64,000 nt of DNA from Azoarcus sp. (GTDB lineage: Bacteria; Pseudomonadota; Gammaproteobacteria; Burkholderiales; Rhodocyclaceae), in NCBI GenBank assembly GCA_031268195.1, contig JAIRXQ010000017.1:1-64000 (forward strand). Direction: 5' to 3'. Numbering within the stretch: the first letter of the stretch is position 1; every line of letters starts with the position of its first letter. This document shows, piece after piece, positions 18,790-27,990 of this stretch. A program made the position numbers and the translations under genes. The notes beneath the pieces were generated by a model. It saw nothing but the letters and a program-made list of their open reading frames with translations. It was not told the origin of the DNA and ran no database searches.

Positions 18790-19422
18790 ATGGCGCAATA
18801 TTTTTCCCTGCACCCCGAATCCCCGCAGCCCCGCCTCGTGCGGCAGGCGGCGGGCATCGTGCGCGACGGCGGACTCATCGCCTTTCCCACCGATTCCGCC
18901 TACGCCATCGGCGGACGCCTGGGCGATGCGGCGCTGCTCGAACGCATCCGGCGGCTGCGCGGCGTCGACGAGCGCCATCACTTCACGCTGCTGTGCCGCG
19001 ATCTGTCTGAAATCGCCACCTTCGCCCGTGTCGACAATGTGCAATACCGTCTGCTGAAGGCCAGCACGCCCGGCCCCTACACCTTCATTCTCGAAGCCAC
19101 GCGCGAGTTGCCGCGCCGCGTGCTGCATCCGAGACGCAAGACCATCGGCCTGCGCGTGCCCGAACATCCCGTGGTGGCGGCCCTGCTCGCGGAAATGAAC
19201 GCGCCGCTGCTGTCCTCGACGCTGCTTTTGCCCGGCGAGGAACTGCCGCTGACCGATGCCGGGGAAATTCGCGAGCGTCTGGAAAAAGAGCTGGATCTGG
19301 TGATCGAGTCCGGCCACTGTCGCCCGGAAGCGACCACCGTGATCGACCTGACGGGCGGCGCGCCGGAGCTCGTGCGCGCCGGGCGCGGCCGGTTCGAACC
19401 TTTTGGCCTGACGGCGGACTGA
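18790..19422 (+). CDS. yciO: YciO-like L-threonylcarbamoyladenylate synthase family protein
   Basis: The 210-residue protein starts 3 bp after the PHP gene stop. GLIAFPTDSAYAIG is the nucleotide-binding motif of the Sua5/YrdC/YciO fold, and PGPYTFIL is the second family motif. The yciV-yciO pairing is typical. YrdC/Sua5 make the t6A precursor for tRNA; the activity of YciO paralogues is less certain, so a tRNA role here is only inferred. Confidence 0.88.
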   Translation: MAQYFSLHPESPQPRLVRQAAGIVRDGGLIAFPTDSAYAIGGRLGDAALLERIRRLRGVDERHHFTLLCRDLSEIATFARVDNVQYRLLKASTPGPYTFILEATRELPRRVLHPRRKTIGLRVPEHPVVAALLAEMNAPLLSSTLLLPGEELPLTDAGEIRERLEKELDLVIESGHCRPEATTVIDLTGGAPELVRAGRGRFEPFGLTAD

Positions 19423-19432
19423 GGACGCGACG

Positions 19433-20086
19433 ATGTCGATGGAAATCCTGCTCTGGGTCTTGCCGGTGTTGCTGGCGATTACCGTGCATGAAGTCGCGCA
19501 CGGCTACGTGGCGCGCCATTTTGGCGACCCCACCGCCGAAATGGCCGGACGTATCACGCTCAATCCGCTGCGTCATGTCGATCTGGTCGGTACCCTCATC
19601 GTGCCCGCGAGCCTGTATCTGCTCTCGAAGCAGATCGGCATCGAACATCCCGTGCTTTTCGGTTGGGCCAAGCCCGTGCCGGTCAATTTCAACCGGCTGC
19701 GCCATCCCAAGGCCGACATGCTGTGGGTGGCCGCCGCCGGGCCGTTCGCCAATCTCGTCATGGCCTTCGGCTGGGCCTGCCTGTCCGTGTTCGGCAAGGG
19801 CGCGGGGATGGAGAGCTACGGCTACGGCCTCTGGTTGATGGCGCTGGCGGGCATGAGCATCAACGGCGTGCTGCTATTCTTGAACCTGATTCCCGTGCCG
19901 CCGCTGGACGGCGGGCGCATCGCGGTCAGCCTGCTGCCCGACGATCTGGCGCGGGCGTACTCGCGCCTCGAACCGTTTGGTTTGTTCATCCTGTTCGGAC
20001 TTCTCATGAGCGGCGCGCTCAATGTCATCCTCGGGCCGCTGGTATTCAGCTTCGAGAAAATGCTGATGCGGCTCGTGGGCATGTGA
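19433..20086 (+). CDS. Site-2 protease family membrane metalloprotease (M50)
   Basis: The 217-residue integral membrane protein has HEVAH at residues 19-23 inside the first helix, providing the zinc ligands, and NLIPVPPLDGGRI providing the distal Asp. There is no PDZ domain, so it belongs to the compact YwhC/Rv-type S2P group. Substrates are unknown. It sits between yciO and scpA, as in many betaproteobacteria, but here trpS, which often follows, is absent. Confidence 0.88.
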   Translation: MSMEILLWVLPVLLAITVHEVAHGYVARHFGDPTAEMAGRITLNPLRHVDLVGTLIVPASLYLLSKQIGIEHPVLFGWAKPVPVNFNRLRHPKADMLWVAAAGPFANLVMAFGWACLSVFGKGAGMESYGYGLWLMALAGMSINGVLLFLNLIPVPPLDGGRIAVSLLPDDLARAYSRLEPFGLFILFGLLMSGALNVILGPLVFSFEKMLMRLVGM

Positions 20087-20093
20087 GGGCACG

Positions 20094-20936
20094 ATGGCGA
20101 TGGAAAACACGGTGACGAGCCTGGATGCGAACGCGCCGCCGCCGGATGCGGCCAAGGGGAGCGGCGCGCCCGCCCGTCTCTACGGCGAGCCGGTGCTGGA
20201 GATGCCCAAGGACTTGTACATCCCGCCGGATGCGTTGCGCGTGTTCCTCGAAGCCTTCGAGGGGCCGCTCGATTTGCTGCTCTACCTGATCCGCCGCGCC
20301 AATCTCGACGTGCTCGACATCCCGATGGCGCCGCTCACCCGGCAATACCTCGAATACGTCGAAGCGATGCGCGCCAGCAATCTGGAGCTCGCGGCGGAAT
20401 ACTTGCTGATGGCCGCAATGCTGCTGGAGATCAAGTCGCGTATGCTGCTGCCGCGTCCGCCGCGCGAAACCGTCATCGAAGAAGACCCGCGCGCCGAACT
20501 GGTGCGGCGTCTGCTCGAATACGAACAGACCAAAATCGCCGCCGCCAAGCTCGACGAACTGCCGCGCGCCGGGCGCAATTTCGAGCAGGTGAGCGTATTC
20601 GTGGCCGAAAAAGTCGTCGAACGGCAGCCCGAAGTGAGCCTGCACGACCTGCAAGTGGCGTGGCTGCGCCTGATGAAGCAGGCGCGTCTCGTGCAGCATC
20701 ACAAGATCGACCGCGAGGCATTGTCCGTGCGCGAACACATGACCCTCATCCTGCGCAAACTCTCCAACGGTGCGTATGTCGTGTTCGACACCCTTTTCGA
20801 TGTCGAAAAAGGCCCGGCCGGGCTGGTGGTGAGCTTTCTCGCCATGCTCGAACTGGTCAAGGAGGCCATGGTGCATGTCACCCAGAACGAGGCGTTCGCG
20901 CCGATTTACGTGAAGCTGGCCGATGAACGAGGTTGA
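20094..20936 (+). CDS. scpA: Segregation and condensation protein A
   Basis: The 280-residue kleisin links the Smc head domains together with Scp[20 protein letters not shown] is the N-terminal helical motif that binds the Smc neck; the C-terminal winged-helix half binds the Smc cap. The ~45 residues ahead of the motif are Pro/Ala-rich and typical of betaproteobacterial forms. ATG 20100 is an alternative start. The 3' end overlaps scpB by 14 bp. Confidence 0.94.
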   Translation: MAMENTVTSLDANAPPPDAAKGSGAPARLYGEPVLEMPKDLYIPPDALRVFLEAFEGPLDLLLYLIRRANLDVLDIPMAPLTRQYLEYVEAMRASNLELAAEYLLMAAMLLEIKSRMLLPRPPRETVIEEDPRAELVRRLLEYEQTKIAAAKLDELPRAGRNFEQVSVFVAEKVVERQPEVSLHDLQVAWLRLMKQARLVQHHKIDREALSVREHMTLILRKLSNGAYVVFDTLFDVEKGPAGLVVSFLAMLELVKEAMVHVTQNEAFAPIYVKLADERG

Positions 20937-21513
20937 AAACTACAAACGAGTCATCGAAGCGGCACTGCTCGCCAGTCCCGTGCCCCTGTCGGTGGCCGCG
21001 CTGCGCCAGCTCTTCGAGGCCGATCCCGGCGCGGACACCGTCAAGAATCTGCTCGAAGACCTGCGCGCCGATTGGGACGCGGCAGGGCGCAGCGTGGCGC
21101 TCGCGCGCTCGGCCAGTGGCTGGCGCTTCCAGACCCGTCCCGAATTTCAGCCCTATCTGGATCGCCTGAAAAACGAAAAACCGCTGCGTTACTCGCGGGC
21201 GGTCATGGAAACCCTGGCGATCGTCGCCTATCGTCAACCCGTGACCCGCGGCGACATCGAAGATATTCGCGGCGTCACCGTCTCCCCCGGCGTCCTCAAA
21301 ACGCTGGAATCGCGCGGCTGGATCGACATCGTCGGCCACCGCGACACCCCCGGCCGCCCGGCGCTTTTCGCAACCACGAAACGCTTTCTGGACGACATGG
21401 GCCTCGTGGCGCTGGCCGATTTGCCGCCGCTGCCTGAAATCGAACGCATGATGGATCTCGTAGATGCCCCGCAAAACGAAACGCACCCCGCTGCGCCCCC
21501 CGGCCAAAGTTAA
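20923..21513 (+). CDS. scpB: Segregation and condensation protein B
   Basis: The 196-residue protein carries two winged-helix domains; [20 protein letters not shown] and [21 protein letters not shown] are signature stretches. ScpB dimerises and stabilises the Smc-ScpA complex in chromosome segregation. It overlaps scpA at its start and rluB by 50 bp at its end, indicating tight co-translation. Confidence 0.95.
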   Translation: MNEVENYKRVIEAALLASPVPLSVAALRQLFEADPGADTVKNLLEDLRADWDAAGRSVALARSASGWRFQTRPEFQPYLDRLKNEKPLRYSRAVMETLAIVAYRQPVTRGDIEDIRGVTVSPGVLKTLESRGWIDIVGHRDTPGRPALFATTKRFLDDMGLVALADLPPLPEIERMMDLVDAPQNETHPAAPPGQS

Positions 21514-22360
21514 GAGCGCCCCGCCGCCTGTCCCGACGGGGCGCGGCGCACGCCCGAACGCCCCCGAACCCGAACGCCTGCAAAAAGTGCTCGCCCGCGC
21601 GGGCCTTGGCGCCCGGCGGCAGATCGAAGAATGGGTGGCGGAAGGCCGTATTCAAGTCAACGGCGAATTGGCGCTCCCTGGCCAGAAAATCGGCCCTGGC
21701 GACCGCGTCAAACTGAACGGTCATCTCATTGCGCTCAAGTTTGGCGATCGCCCGCCGCGTGTGCTGCTCTACCACAAGCCGGAGGGCGAAATCGTTTCGC
21801 GCGACGACCCCGAAGGCCGCCCCACGGTGTTCGAGCGCCTGCCCACGCTGCGGCGCGGGCGCTGGCTCGCCATCGGGCGGCTGGATTTCAACACCTCCGG
21901 CCTGCTGCTCTTTACCGACGACGGCGCGCTTGCCAACCGCCTGATGCATCCGCGCTACGAACTCGAACGTGAATACGCCGTGCGCCTGCTCGGAGCACTC
22001 ACCGAGGAGCAAATCCAGCGCCTCACCACCGGCATTGAACTCGAAGATGGCCTCGCCAAACTCGACACCTTGCGTCCCGACGGCGGCGAGGGCGTCAACC
22101 GCTGGTATCGCGCCACCCTCTCCGAAGGCCGCAACCGCGAAGTGCGCCGCCTGTTCGAGTCCATCGGGCTGACCGTCAGCCGCCTGATGCGCGTGCGCTA
22201 CGGCCCGGTGGAATTACCGTCGCGCCTGAAGCGCGGCATGTATATGGAAATGCCGGAAATCGACGCCTGCCGTCTCGCGGGCGTACCCGTGCCGCAACGG
22301 GAAAAGCGCGACCGCGAACGCGCCGACACGCCGAAAATGCACCGCACGGCAAAACGGTGA
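21464..22360 (+). CDS. rluB: 23S rRNA pseudouridine(2605) synthase RluB
   Basis: The 298-residue protein has a basic N-terminus, an S4 RNA-binding domain (residues ~37-90: [20 protein letters not shown]), then the RsuA-type catalytic domain. The catalytic aspartate is D141 in GRLDFNTSG. The C-terminal basic tail helps bind rRNA. The scpA-scpB-rluB order is standard. The start lies inside scpB in another frame; ATG 21464 gives the family-typical N-terminus. Confidence 0.94.
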   Translation: MPRKTKRTPLRPPAKVKSAPPPVPTGRGARPNAPEPERLQKVLARAGLGARRQIEEWVAEGRIQVNGELALPGQKIGPGDRVKLNGHLIALKFGDRPPRVLLYHKPEGEIVSRDDPEGRPTVFERLPTLRRGRWLAIGRLDFNTSGLLLFTDDGALANRLMHPRYELEREYAVRLLGALTEEQIQRLTTGIELEDGLAKLDTLRPDGGEGVNRWYRATLSEGRNREVRRLFESIGLTVSRLMRVRYGPVELPSRLKRGMYMEMPEIDACRLAGVPVPQREKRDRERADTPKMHRTAKR

Positions 22361-22395
22361 AGCATCAAACCCGTCCTGTCGGCGCAAACTTGAAT

Positions 22396-23490
22396 TTACT
22401 TCACCAGCCTGCCGACCTTAGTGATATAGAACCACTCGCCGCGGCGCCATAACTGCGCTTTGCCGTTTTCGTCGAAACGCAGTTTCTCGCTGTGCCCGTC
22501 GAGATAGAACCAGCCTTTGACGGAGGTTTTTTCGCCCATGCCGATGTCCTCGGAGAGCGTCGACTTCGCATCGGCAAGATAGATTTGCACCGCGCCGTTG
22601 TTGTCGCGGCGGATTTTCACCGCCTCGTGCAGCAGCACCGGGATGATTTCCCGGATTTCCTTGCCGCCCCCGGCCGGGGTGACGATGTCGAAATAGCCGA
22701 ATCTGTCGTTGGCGGCAACCAGCAGCAATTCCGGAGCGCCTCCTCCTCCCGGCGCGACCGCCTCCGGCGTGACCGAGAAAATCACATCATAGAGCGCCGG
22801 CAGCAACACCGTGCCGCGCGTGTCGATGATGCCCCATTTCCCGTCCGATTCCACTTTCGCCAGCCCGCTGCGGAAATCCGCCGCCCGCTCGTAGGTGGGC
22901 GCGACCACGGTTTCTCCCTTGAGGTCGATGTACCCCCATTTCCCGTTTTCCTGCACCGCCGCCAGTCCGCTGCTCCAAATGCCCGATACCGCCTCGAACC
23001 TGGCCTGGAGCGCCGGGTTGCCCTGCGCGTTGAAATAAGTCCATTTCCCGTTGGCCTTGGCGGGCACCAGACCGTGATCGAAATCGCCTATTTCATCGAA
23101 ATAGAGTTTGACGATTTCTTCGCCCTTCAGATTGATATAACCCCATTTGCTATTTTTCTGGACTTTTGCCAAACCATTATTGCCAAATTTTGTCGCGACA
23201 TCGAAACTCGGCGGGACGATCGATCTTTCGACACAGCCTTCGTAATTCAGGGCATAACCCCATTTTCCTGTTTTTATGGCATGTTGCCGCACGGTGTAGG
23301 GGGCCAGCATCGCGGGGCAAAACGGTAATTTAGACTGCCATTCGCCCGGCGCATTGAGGCACTGCATGATCTTGCTGCAACTCGGCAAAGACGCATCCGG
23401 CTTCGTGGATTCTATTTTTGGCTGCATCCAGACGATGATGACGATGGTAATTAAACTGGCGATTACAATCAGCGGCAAACGGTTTTTCAT
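22396..23490 (-). CDS. Membrane-anchored WG-repeat protein
   Basis: From the ATG at 23490 the product has 364 residues. An N-terminal membrane anchor (LPLIVIASLITIVIIVWM) is followed by at least five WG-type repeats: KWGYINLKGE, KWTYFNAQGN, KWGYIDLKGE, KWGIIDTRGT and a degenerate RFGYFDIVTP. Two cysteines near the anchor (SCSKIMQC) could form a disulfide. WG repeats form propeller- or solenoid-like folds; no enzymatic role is known. An upstream start at 23517 would add nine residues. Convergent with rluB. Confidence 0.8.
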   Translation of the reverse strand: MKNRLPLIVIASLITIVIIVWMQPKIESTKPDASLPSCSKIMQCLNAPGEWQSKLPFCPAMLAPYTVRQHAIKTGKWGYALNYEGCVERSIVPPSFDVATKFGNNGLAKVQKNSKWGYINLKGEEIVKLYFDEIGDFDHGLVPAKANGKWTYFNAQGNPALQARFEAVSGIWSSGLAAVQENGKWGYIDLKGETVVAPTYERAADFRSGLAKVESDGKWGIIDTRGTVLLPALYDVIFSVTPEAVAPGGGGAPELLLVAANDRFGYFDIVTPAGGGKEIREIIPVLLHEAVKIRRDNNGAVQIYLADAKSTLSEDIGMGEKTSVKGWFYLDGHSEKLRFDENGKAQLWRRGEWFYITKVGRLVK

Positions 23491-23591
23491 TGCTTGATCC
23501 CGAAACGTTTCATTCAATAGGCATGCGCAGAACTGAAATCATTATAGCAAAGCCCCGCGTGGGAAAAATCGTAGAAATGCGCCTGCCCTCA

Positions 23592-23621
23592 TTGACGCCC
23601 GCCCGCCGCTGCCGTTAGAAT
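23592..23621 (+). promoter_or_regulatory. Sigma70 promoter of tRNA-Val
   Basis: TTGACG, an 18-bp GC-rich spacer and TAGAAT, ending 17 bp before the mature tRNA. Confidence 0.7.
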
Positions 23622-23638
23622 CGCGCCTCTTTCGCTGT

Positions 23639-23713
23639 GGGTGGTTAGCTCAGCGGTAGAGCACTGCCTTCACACGGCAGGGGCCACTGGTTCGATCCCA
23701 GTACCACCCACCA
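23639..23713 (+). tRNA. tRNA-Val (anticodon CAC)
   Basis: Acceptor stem GGGTGGT pairs with ACCACCC, discriminator A, and the CCA end is encoded. The anticodon stem CTGCC/GGCAG encloses TTCACAC, with anticodon CAC at 23671-23673 reading GTG valine codons. The T-loop TTCGATC and D-arm GCTCAGCGGTAGAGC are canonical. It marks the left border of the accessory island. Confidence 0.98.
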
Positions 23714-23762
23714 AGCATCCGCTCCGGAACGCATCAGGCAGTACCGGCGCCAGACAGTACCG

Positions 23763-23788
23763 AAAACCCCGCCACGACGGGGTTTTTT
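23763..23788 (+). terminator. Rho-independent terminator of tRNA-Val
   Basis: A 9-bp stem (AAAACCCCG / CGGGGTTTT) with a short loop is followed by further T residues. Confidence 0.9.
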
Positions 23789-24335
23789 TGTGGGTTCGCC
23801 GTCTCTCCCCGTGTCTGCTGACGAGTTCCGAAATTCCCTCATGCTGGGGGGCGTTCAGAACTTGAGGGTATACCTTGACCTTGAGCCCCGGTGACACAGT
23901 GGAAAGCATGGGGTTGGGCGGTGCCCGTATTCAGGAAGGCGACAAACAGGTCGAGGTAATTCACATAAGCGCCACTTACCTGAATTGGTCGCCTTCATCC
24001 TGATTGCCGTCGCCGATGGCATCGAGGGATGCCCGAAGCACGGGCACGACCTTTCAGGTCGCCGCATTTGAACCCTATATGGCGTATGCGATTCGCAACA
24101 TCCTGTGGAAAGAATACTTTCTGCGTGGCTCTCCAGCCGACACGACAAAAATCCTGTAACCCGCATGAACACAGGTGATCGCGAGGATTTTTCCTGCATG
24201 GCTATCGACACATGGCTATCGACATGTTGACAAAAATTTTCTTGTATAGTAGAAGGCAGTATGTTTTTGCAGCATGGCAATTGGATTTGCACTGGTCATT
24301 AAACGAACGGCAATGGAATGGAGGCTTGTCATATA
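23789..24335 (+). other. Island left flank, no recognisable gene; leader of the KAP operon
   Basis: About 550 bp. A 47-codon frame (24016-24159, ending in the WKEYFLRGSPADTTKIL segment) has no recognised relative and is not called. The region carries two tandem 14-bp repeats (24197-24224), immediately followed by TTGACA at 24227 and TATAGT at 24245. The 12-bp spacing is too short for a normal sigma70 promoter, though TTGACA with 17 bp to TAGAAG is possible. GGAGG at 24320-24324 is the ribosome site of the first KAP gene. Confidence 0.4.
24197..24224. repeat. Two tandem 14-bp direct repeats upstream of the KAP operon
   Basis: CATGGCTATCGACA occurs twice head to tail and ends two bases before the TTGACA element. 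The placement suits an operator or activator site; function is inferred from position only. Confidence 0.65.
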
Positions 24336-25721
24336 ATGATGAACATGTATATTCGCTCGCAGGATGTTAATGAGCTTCTCCACAACCTGAGCGAAGGGCC
24401 AGTCGACAACCGTGCGCTGTGGCGTGCCTGCTGGGGCACCGTCAGTGCTAGCGACGACACTCCTAATATCATCGCCCAGCTTGCACAGGAATTGAATGAC
24501 GCGACGCAACCCTGCACCATTCTCGTACATAGCCGTTACGGAATGGGTAAAAGCAGTTTTATGAAAAGTCTCAACGCACAAATACTGAAAGAGAACGCAC
24601 AACGTCAAACAGGAAACCAAAAAAAGATCATCGACTTATGGCTGGCCATGCCTTCCGTAACCAGCAATATAAAGCCATCTACACCACTGGCTGCTGTGTT
24701 TGCCAAGATCGTGGAAAAGCTTGCCGCCGTGGAATATGCCACAGACAAAGACACAGGCACAGACACAGACACAGGCACAGACACAGGCACAGACACAGAC
24801 ACAGACACAGGCACAGACACAGACACAGACACAGGCACAGGCACAGACACAGACACAGACACAGACACAGGCACAGACACAGACACAGGCACAGACACAG
24901 ACACAGGCACAGACAAAAAAAACATACTCGAAAATTTAAAAAAAATGGTGAACAATCTTTGGTATCTTGAAGCTTCCTCCACCTCGTGTGAAGCTTCCTC
25001 ATGCAAAAGCTCGTGTGAAGCTTCCTCATGCAAAAGCATCCGATTTTGGGAATATATGGCCCCAGTTTCAGGGCCAATCACGGCTAAGCCGCGAGCAGAA
25101 AACTCGCCGCCCACAAGCGATGACATAACCTCCTACAACAATGACACAACCCCCCACAGCAATGACACAACAGCCCAAGATGTTGTCAAATCCAATTCCC
25201 TGGAGGATGGTATCGTATATTTTCTTAAAGAAATCGGATGCAGCTTGGTCGTTTTTCTCGACGACTTGGATCGTTGTAAAAAGGAGGTCGCAAAAGATAT
25301 AATCCGCCTCTTGCTCCGTTTTTGTACAATATCTGGTGCCAATGCCGAAGACACAAAATACAATATCCACTTTGTTCTGGCATGTGATTGGGATGTGTTG
25401 GAAAACGGTGTGAAAGAATGGATGATGGATCACGGCACCCGTCACGATGGCAGGCCACTAGTCACAGCCAATTCTGCGCTCGAAAAGTACATTCATAATT
25501 CTGTCCAACTACCCAGCATGGGAATGCGGACAGGGAGCGTAAAATTGAGAACAGCTCCGCAAAAACGAGTGAAAGCGCTGCTCGAAGACAATACCGGTTT
25601 GTTCCAAGATGCATGGGGTGGCGTCATAACAGAGGAACATCCAGAGATGAGCGAATATCGACAGGCGCGGGCATTCGATGTGCTGGTCAACGAATTACTG
25701 CGCCCGATGTGTGAAGTGTGA
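24336..25721 (+). CDS. KAP-type P-loop NTPase with Thr-Asp/Thr-Gly repeat linker
   Basis: The predicted cytosolic protein has 461 residues. ATG 24336 is chosen for its GGAGG at 11-bp spacing; 24318 is also in frame. A Walker A-like motif, HSRYGMGKSS, lies at 65-74 with Ser where the first Gly is usual. The Walker B motif VVFLDDLDRC (D309, D310, D312) is the KAP-family form. Between them are residues 136-193, almost pure TD/TG dipeptides, then a repeated EASSCKS segment and an Asn/Thr/Asp-rich stretch; membrane KAP proteins carry helices at this position. KAP NTPases include PifA, the F-plasmid factor that excludes phage T7. First gene of a three-gene operon. The exact function is unknown. Confidence 0.75.
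   Translation: MMNMYIRSQDVNELLHNLSEGPVDNRALWRACWGTVSASDDTPNIIAQLAQELNDATQPCTILVHSRYGMGKSSFMKSLNAQILKENAQRQTGNQKKIIDLWLAMPSVTSNIKPSTPLAAVFAKIVEKLAAVEYATDKDTGTDTDTGTDTGTDTDTDTGTDTDTDTGTGTDTDTDTDTGTDTDTGTDTDTGTDKKNILENLKKMVNNLWYLEASSTSCEASSCKSSCEASSCKSIRFWEYMAPVSGPITAKPRAENSPPTSDDITSYNNDTTPHSNDTTAQDVVKSNSLEDGIVYFLKEIGCSLVVFLDDLDRCKKEVAKDIIRLLLRFCTISGANAEDTKYNIHFVLACDWDVLENGVKEWMMDHGTRHDGRPLVTANSALEKYIHNSVQLPSMGMRTGSVKLRTAPQKRVKALLEDNTGLFQDAWGGVITEEHPEMSEYRQARAFDVLVNELLRPMCEV
24741..24915 (+). repeat. 6-bp tandem repeat array (ACAGAC/ACAGGC) coding TD/TG dipeptides
   Basis: About 29 in-frame hexamers, mostly ACAGAC with ACAGGC every second to fourth unit and one AAAGAC near the start. Because the unit is 6 bp, slippage changes linker length by two residues without shifting frame, so this is length variation rather than on/off phase variation. 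Confidence 0.9.
24968..25036 (+). repeat. Short tandem duplication encoding EASS(C)KS
   Basis: GAAGCTTCCTC occurs three times; the last two copies are each part of a 27-bp unit that continues with ATGCAAAAGC. It gives EASSTSC, EASSCKSSC, EASSCKS just after the TD repeat. It stays in frame and adds cysteines to the linker. Confidence 0.8.
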
Positions 25722-25760
25722 AGAAAAACTTCGCCCTACGACCTGAAAGGAGACGTTGAC

Positions 25761-27977
25761 ATGACCCCGATCAATCCAGGCGACACTCCCGACGAACAAG
25801 AAAAAATAAGCACCTACCCCCCATCGTTGAATGTCAATATCGTCGAAGGAGACAAATCAAGTGCTGTCCCACTTGGAGAGGACAATATCGCGAAGAGTCT
25901 GTCGGCATTCGAGCGTGCTTTCCGCCAGATCTTCGTATGGTTGGAATATGGTGACGGTAGCGGTGAATGGCGTGTTCATAAACGTTATCGCAGACTTTTT
26001 TCCTATCTGACACCGCGCCAAATCAAGGCTTTTTTGCGCGGACGTCTTCTTAGCCCCACCCCAATAAGCACAAGGATTACGTCGCTGAACACAAACGACG
26101 ATACTCCCGAGCTTGTTTTGTTGAGAACGCTTTTTCATCCAGTATGGAAACTGCACCGTGACGCAAATGATTTATTCATGATGCTTGCTCGTGCCGCCAA
26201 ATCCGTCCTGCATAGTTCGCGTCAAGCACGGAATGACGGGGACGATTATGACAAGTTAAGCAGGCATGCCATCAAACATTTCTTACAACATTTTGAGTTT
26301 GTGGTGCAAGTATCCGACGGTACCCTGACGTCCGAAGACGTTAAAGCTTGCTGGCCTGACAAAAACGAAGAGCGGGCTGCCCTGCTCCATTTATTGGAAC
26401 TGCTGGCAGAAGAAGAGAATGCGAGCATATCTCTTTCTGGAAGCGTCACTGCCGCCCCCCCTCCACCTGTTCGGGTTGAGCCGGCCGAAGCCGGCGATTC
26501 CACGCTCCCACAAGCCCAGGACGGCACAGATTCGTCAGAATCCTCTCCACCTCCCACAAATTTGTCAGAATCTTCTCCACCTCCTTCTCCACCTTCCACC
26601 TCTTTCGCAAATTGGGTATTCAGGGAACTCGGTATCGAGTTGAGACGCGGAAGTGTTTCGGAGCAGGTTTCATTTTTTCAGGACATCGCGTTGGCAAAGT
26701 ACCACCAAGGTGAAAGGGGCGTCCTGGATTCCGTCACCGAATATGCAAGAACATACCTCCGTTTCCACGCACCATCCTTCGACAGATCGGTGGCTTCATC
26801 CCTTTCCAATCTTGCCGTGCTGATCGATGATTACTCTGGCTCGGAAAAAGAATGCTACGACCTGTTCGATGCGGCGGTGAAACAAGCCAAGAATAAACAG
26901 GGAAGCCGTATCCCTCTTTTTTACGCTGAGTTTCTGCTGGACGTGCTTGATGACCCCGATCGCAGTGCACGCCTTAAAGATAAGCTTCGTCAAGATAAAC
27001 ACCGTCCAATCATCAGCGAAGATCCAATCAGGGACACCGCCGTGAAGGTTTTGAAAGACAACTCGTCAAGCGTCGATTTGGAGCCGAGCGACCGTTTCTA
27101 TGTCCAAACCCTGCTAATGCGGTTGAACTACATTGAAGGAGGCGACCACTCATCGCAGCAACAATCGAATCCCATAAGGATACAGCGCGTATGGGACGAA
27201 CTGGTGCGACCCTATGCCACGGTCTTGATAAGCGGCGGTCGCGAGCCATCGAGTCGTCTGAACGACTTGCTGGATGTCGTCATCGGCACACAGACTGCGA
27301 GTGTCTTGCGGCTCAAGGAACCGTTGCAAGTGGCGATCTGGGGGGCACAAATAAAACACAAAAAACCCGGTTGGGTGATGGCAGTCCAGATCGCCAACGA
27401 TCTGGTAGGCGAAAGCAGGCCCAACAGCGAGGAGGAAATAGCAGGAATGCGCCTCAATGGGATGTTGGTGACAGACGAGGAATTGCTGGGCGCCAATGAA
27501 GATCAACGGATAGCGGCCATCTGGCGCCAGAGTGCCACACTGATCAGCCAACGACAACCCGCACCCATAAGTCAAAGCCGGGCAGCATTGGCCTTCCTGA
27601 TGAGTCTGGCTTACGGCGGTGCTGGCCTCACCATTGAGCGCATGGGGCGGGCATGGATGCAGAGAAATAATGTAGATGGAAACGGAACGGAGCAGGATTG
27701 GAGGGGGAAACTGACTGAGGAACACCGCGAGATTGCGGCCAGGATTCGTGGAAACGAATGGAATCACAGCTTTGTCAAGGAGGTAGGCCAGGCCGTTTTT
27801 GTCGCCGAGTATCTGCCTCTCACAGCCCCCGTGGATTTGGTAACAGCTTTGCAATGGGATAAAGAAGCTTTCAGATGGGCTATCCCAAACGAGGCAGAGT
27901 ATAACAACAAGGCATTCGACGACGTAGCTGTTATGTTTGACTATGTGATCAATTGCATTCCGAGTGTGGTTTCGTAA
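25761..27977 (+). CDS. Unrecognised 738-residue island protein with proline-rich hinge
   Basis: I do not recognise the family. The start at 25761 has AAGGAG at good spacing, 39 bp after the first KAP gene. Residues ~1-220 are a mixed, mostly helical domain (FERAFRQIFVWLEYGDGSGEW onward). Residues ~225-285 are a Pro/Ser hinge (APPPPVRVEP, SSPPPTNLSESSPPPSPP). Residues ~290-738 are a mainly helical domain with repeat-like helices (YDLFDAAVKQAKNKQGS, LFYAEFLLDVLDD), perhaps a TPR-like scaffold. No signal peptide, membrane helix or enzyme motif is visible. Its place between two KAP NTPases suggests an adaptor or effector in the same complex. Confidence 0.7.
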   Translation: MTPINPGDTPDEQEKISTYPPSLNVNIVEGDKSSAVPLGEDNIAKSLSAFERAFRQIFVWLEYGDGSGEWRVHKRYRRLFSYLTPRQIKAFLRGRLLSPTPISTRITSLNTNDDTPELVLLRTLFHPVWKLHRDANDLFMMLARAAKSVLHSSRQARNDGDDYDKLSRHAIKHFLQHFEFVVQVSDGTLTSEDVKACWPDKNEERAALLHLLELLAEEENASISLSGSVTAAPPPPVRVEPAEAGDSTLPQAQDGTDSSESSPPPTNLSESSPPPSPPSTSFANWVFRELGIELRRGSVSEQVSFFQDIALAKYHQGERGVLDSVTEYARTYLRFHAPSFDRSVASSLSNLAVLIDDYSGSEKECYDLFDAAVKQAKNKQGSRIPLFYAEFLLDVLDDPDRSARLKDKLRQDKHRPIISEDPIRDTAVKVLKDNSSSVDLEPSDRFYVQTLLMRLNYIEGGDHSSQQQSNPIRIQRVWDELVRPYATVLISGGREPSSRLNDLLDVVIGTQTASVLRLKEPLQVAIWGAQIKHKKPGWVMAVQIANDLVGESRPNSEEEIAGMRLNGMLVTDEELLGANEDQRIAAIWRQSATLISQRQPAPISQSRAALAFLMSLAYGGAGLTIERMGRAWMQRNNVDGNGTEQDWRGKLTEEHREIAARIRGNEWNHSFVKEVGQAVFVAEYLPLTAPVDLVTALQWDKEAFRWAIPNEAEYNNKAFDDVAVMFDYVINCIPSVVS

Positions 27978-27990
27978 GAGGGCAGCTCAA

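Noticed and set aside
24016-24159. 47-codon frame in the island left flank
   Set aside because: No ribosome site, no recognised family, and decayed-looking surroundings.
24741-24915. Possible CRISPR array from the dense repeats
   Set aside because: Units are 6 bp with no unique spacers and are in frame within a coding gene.
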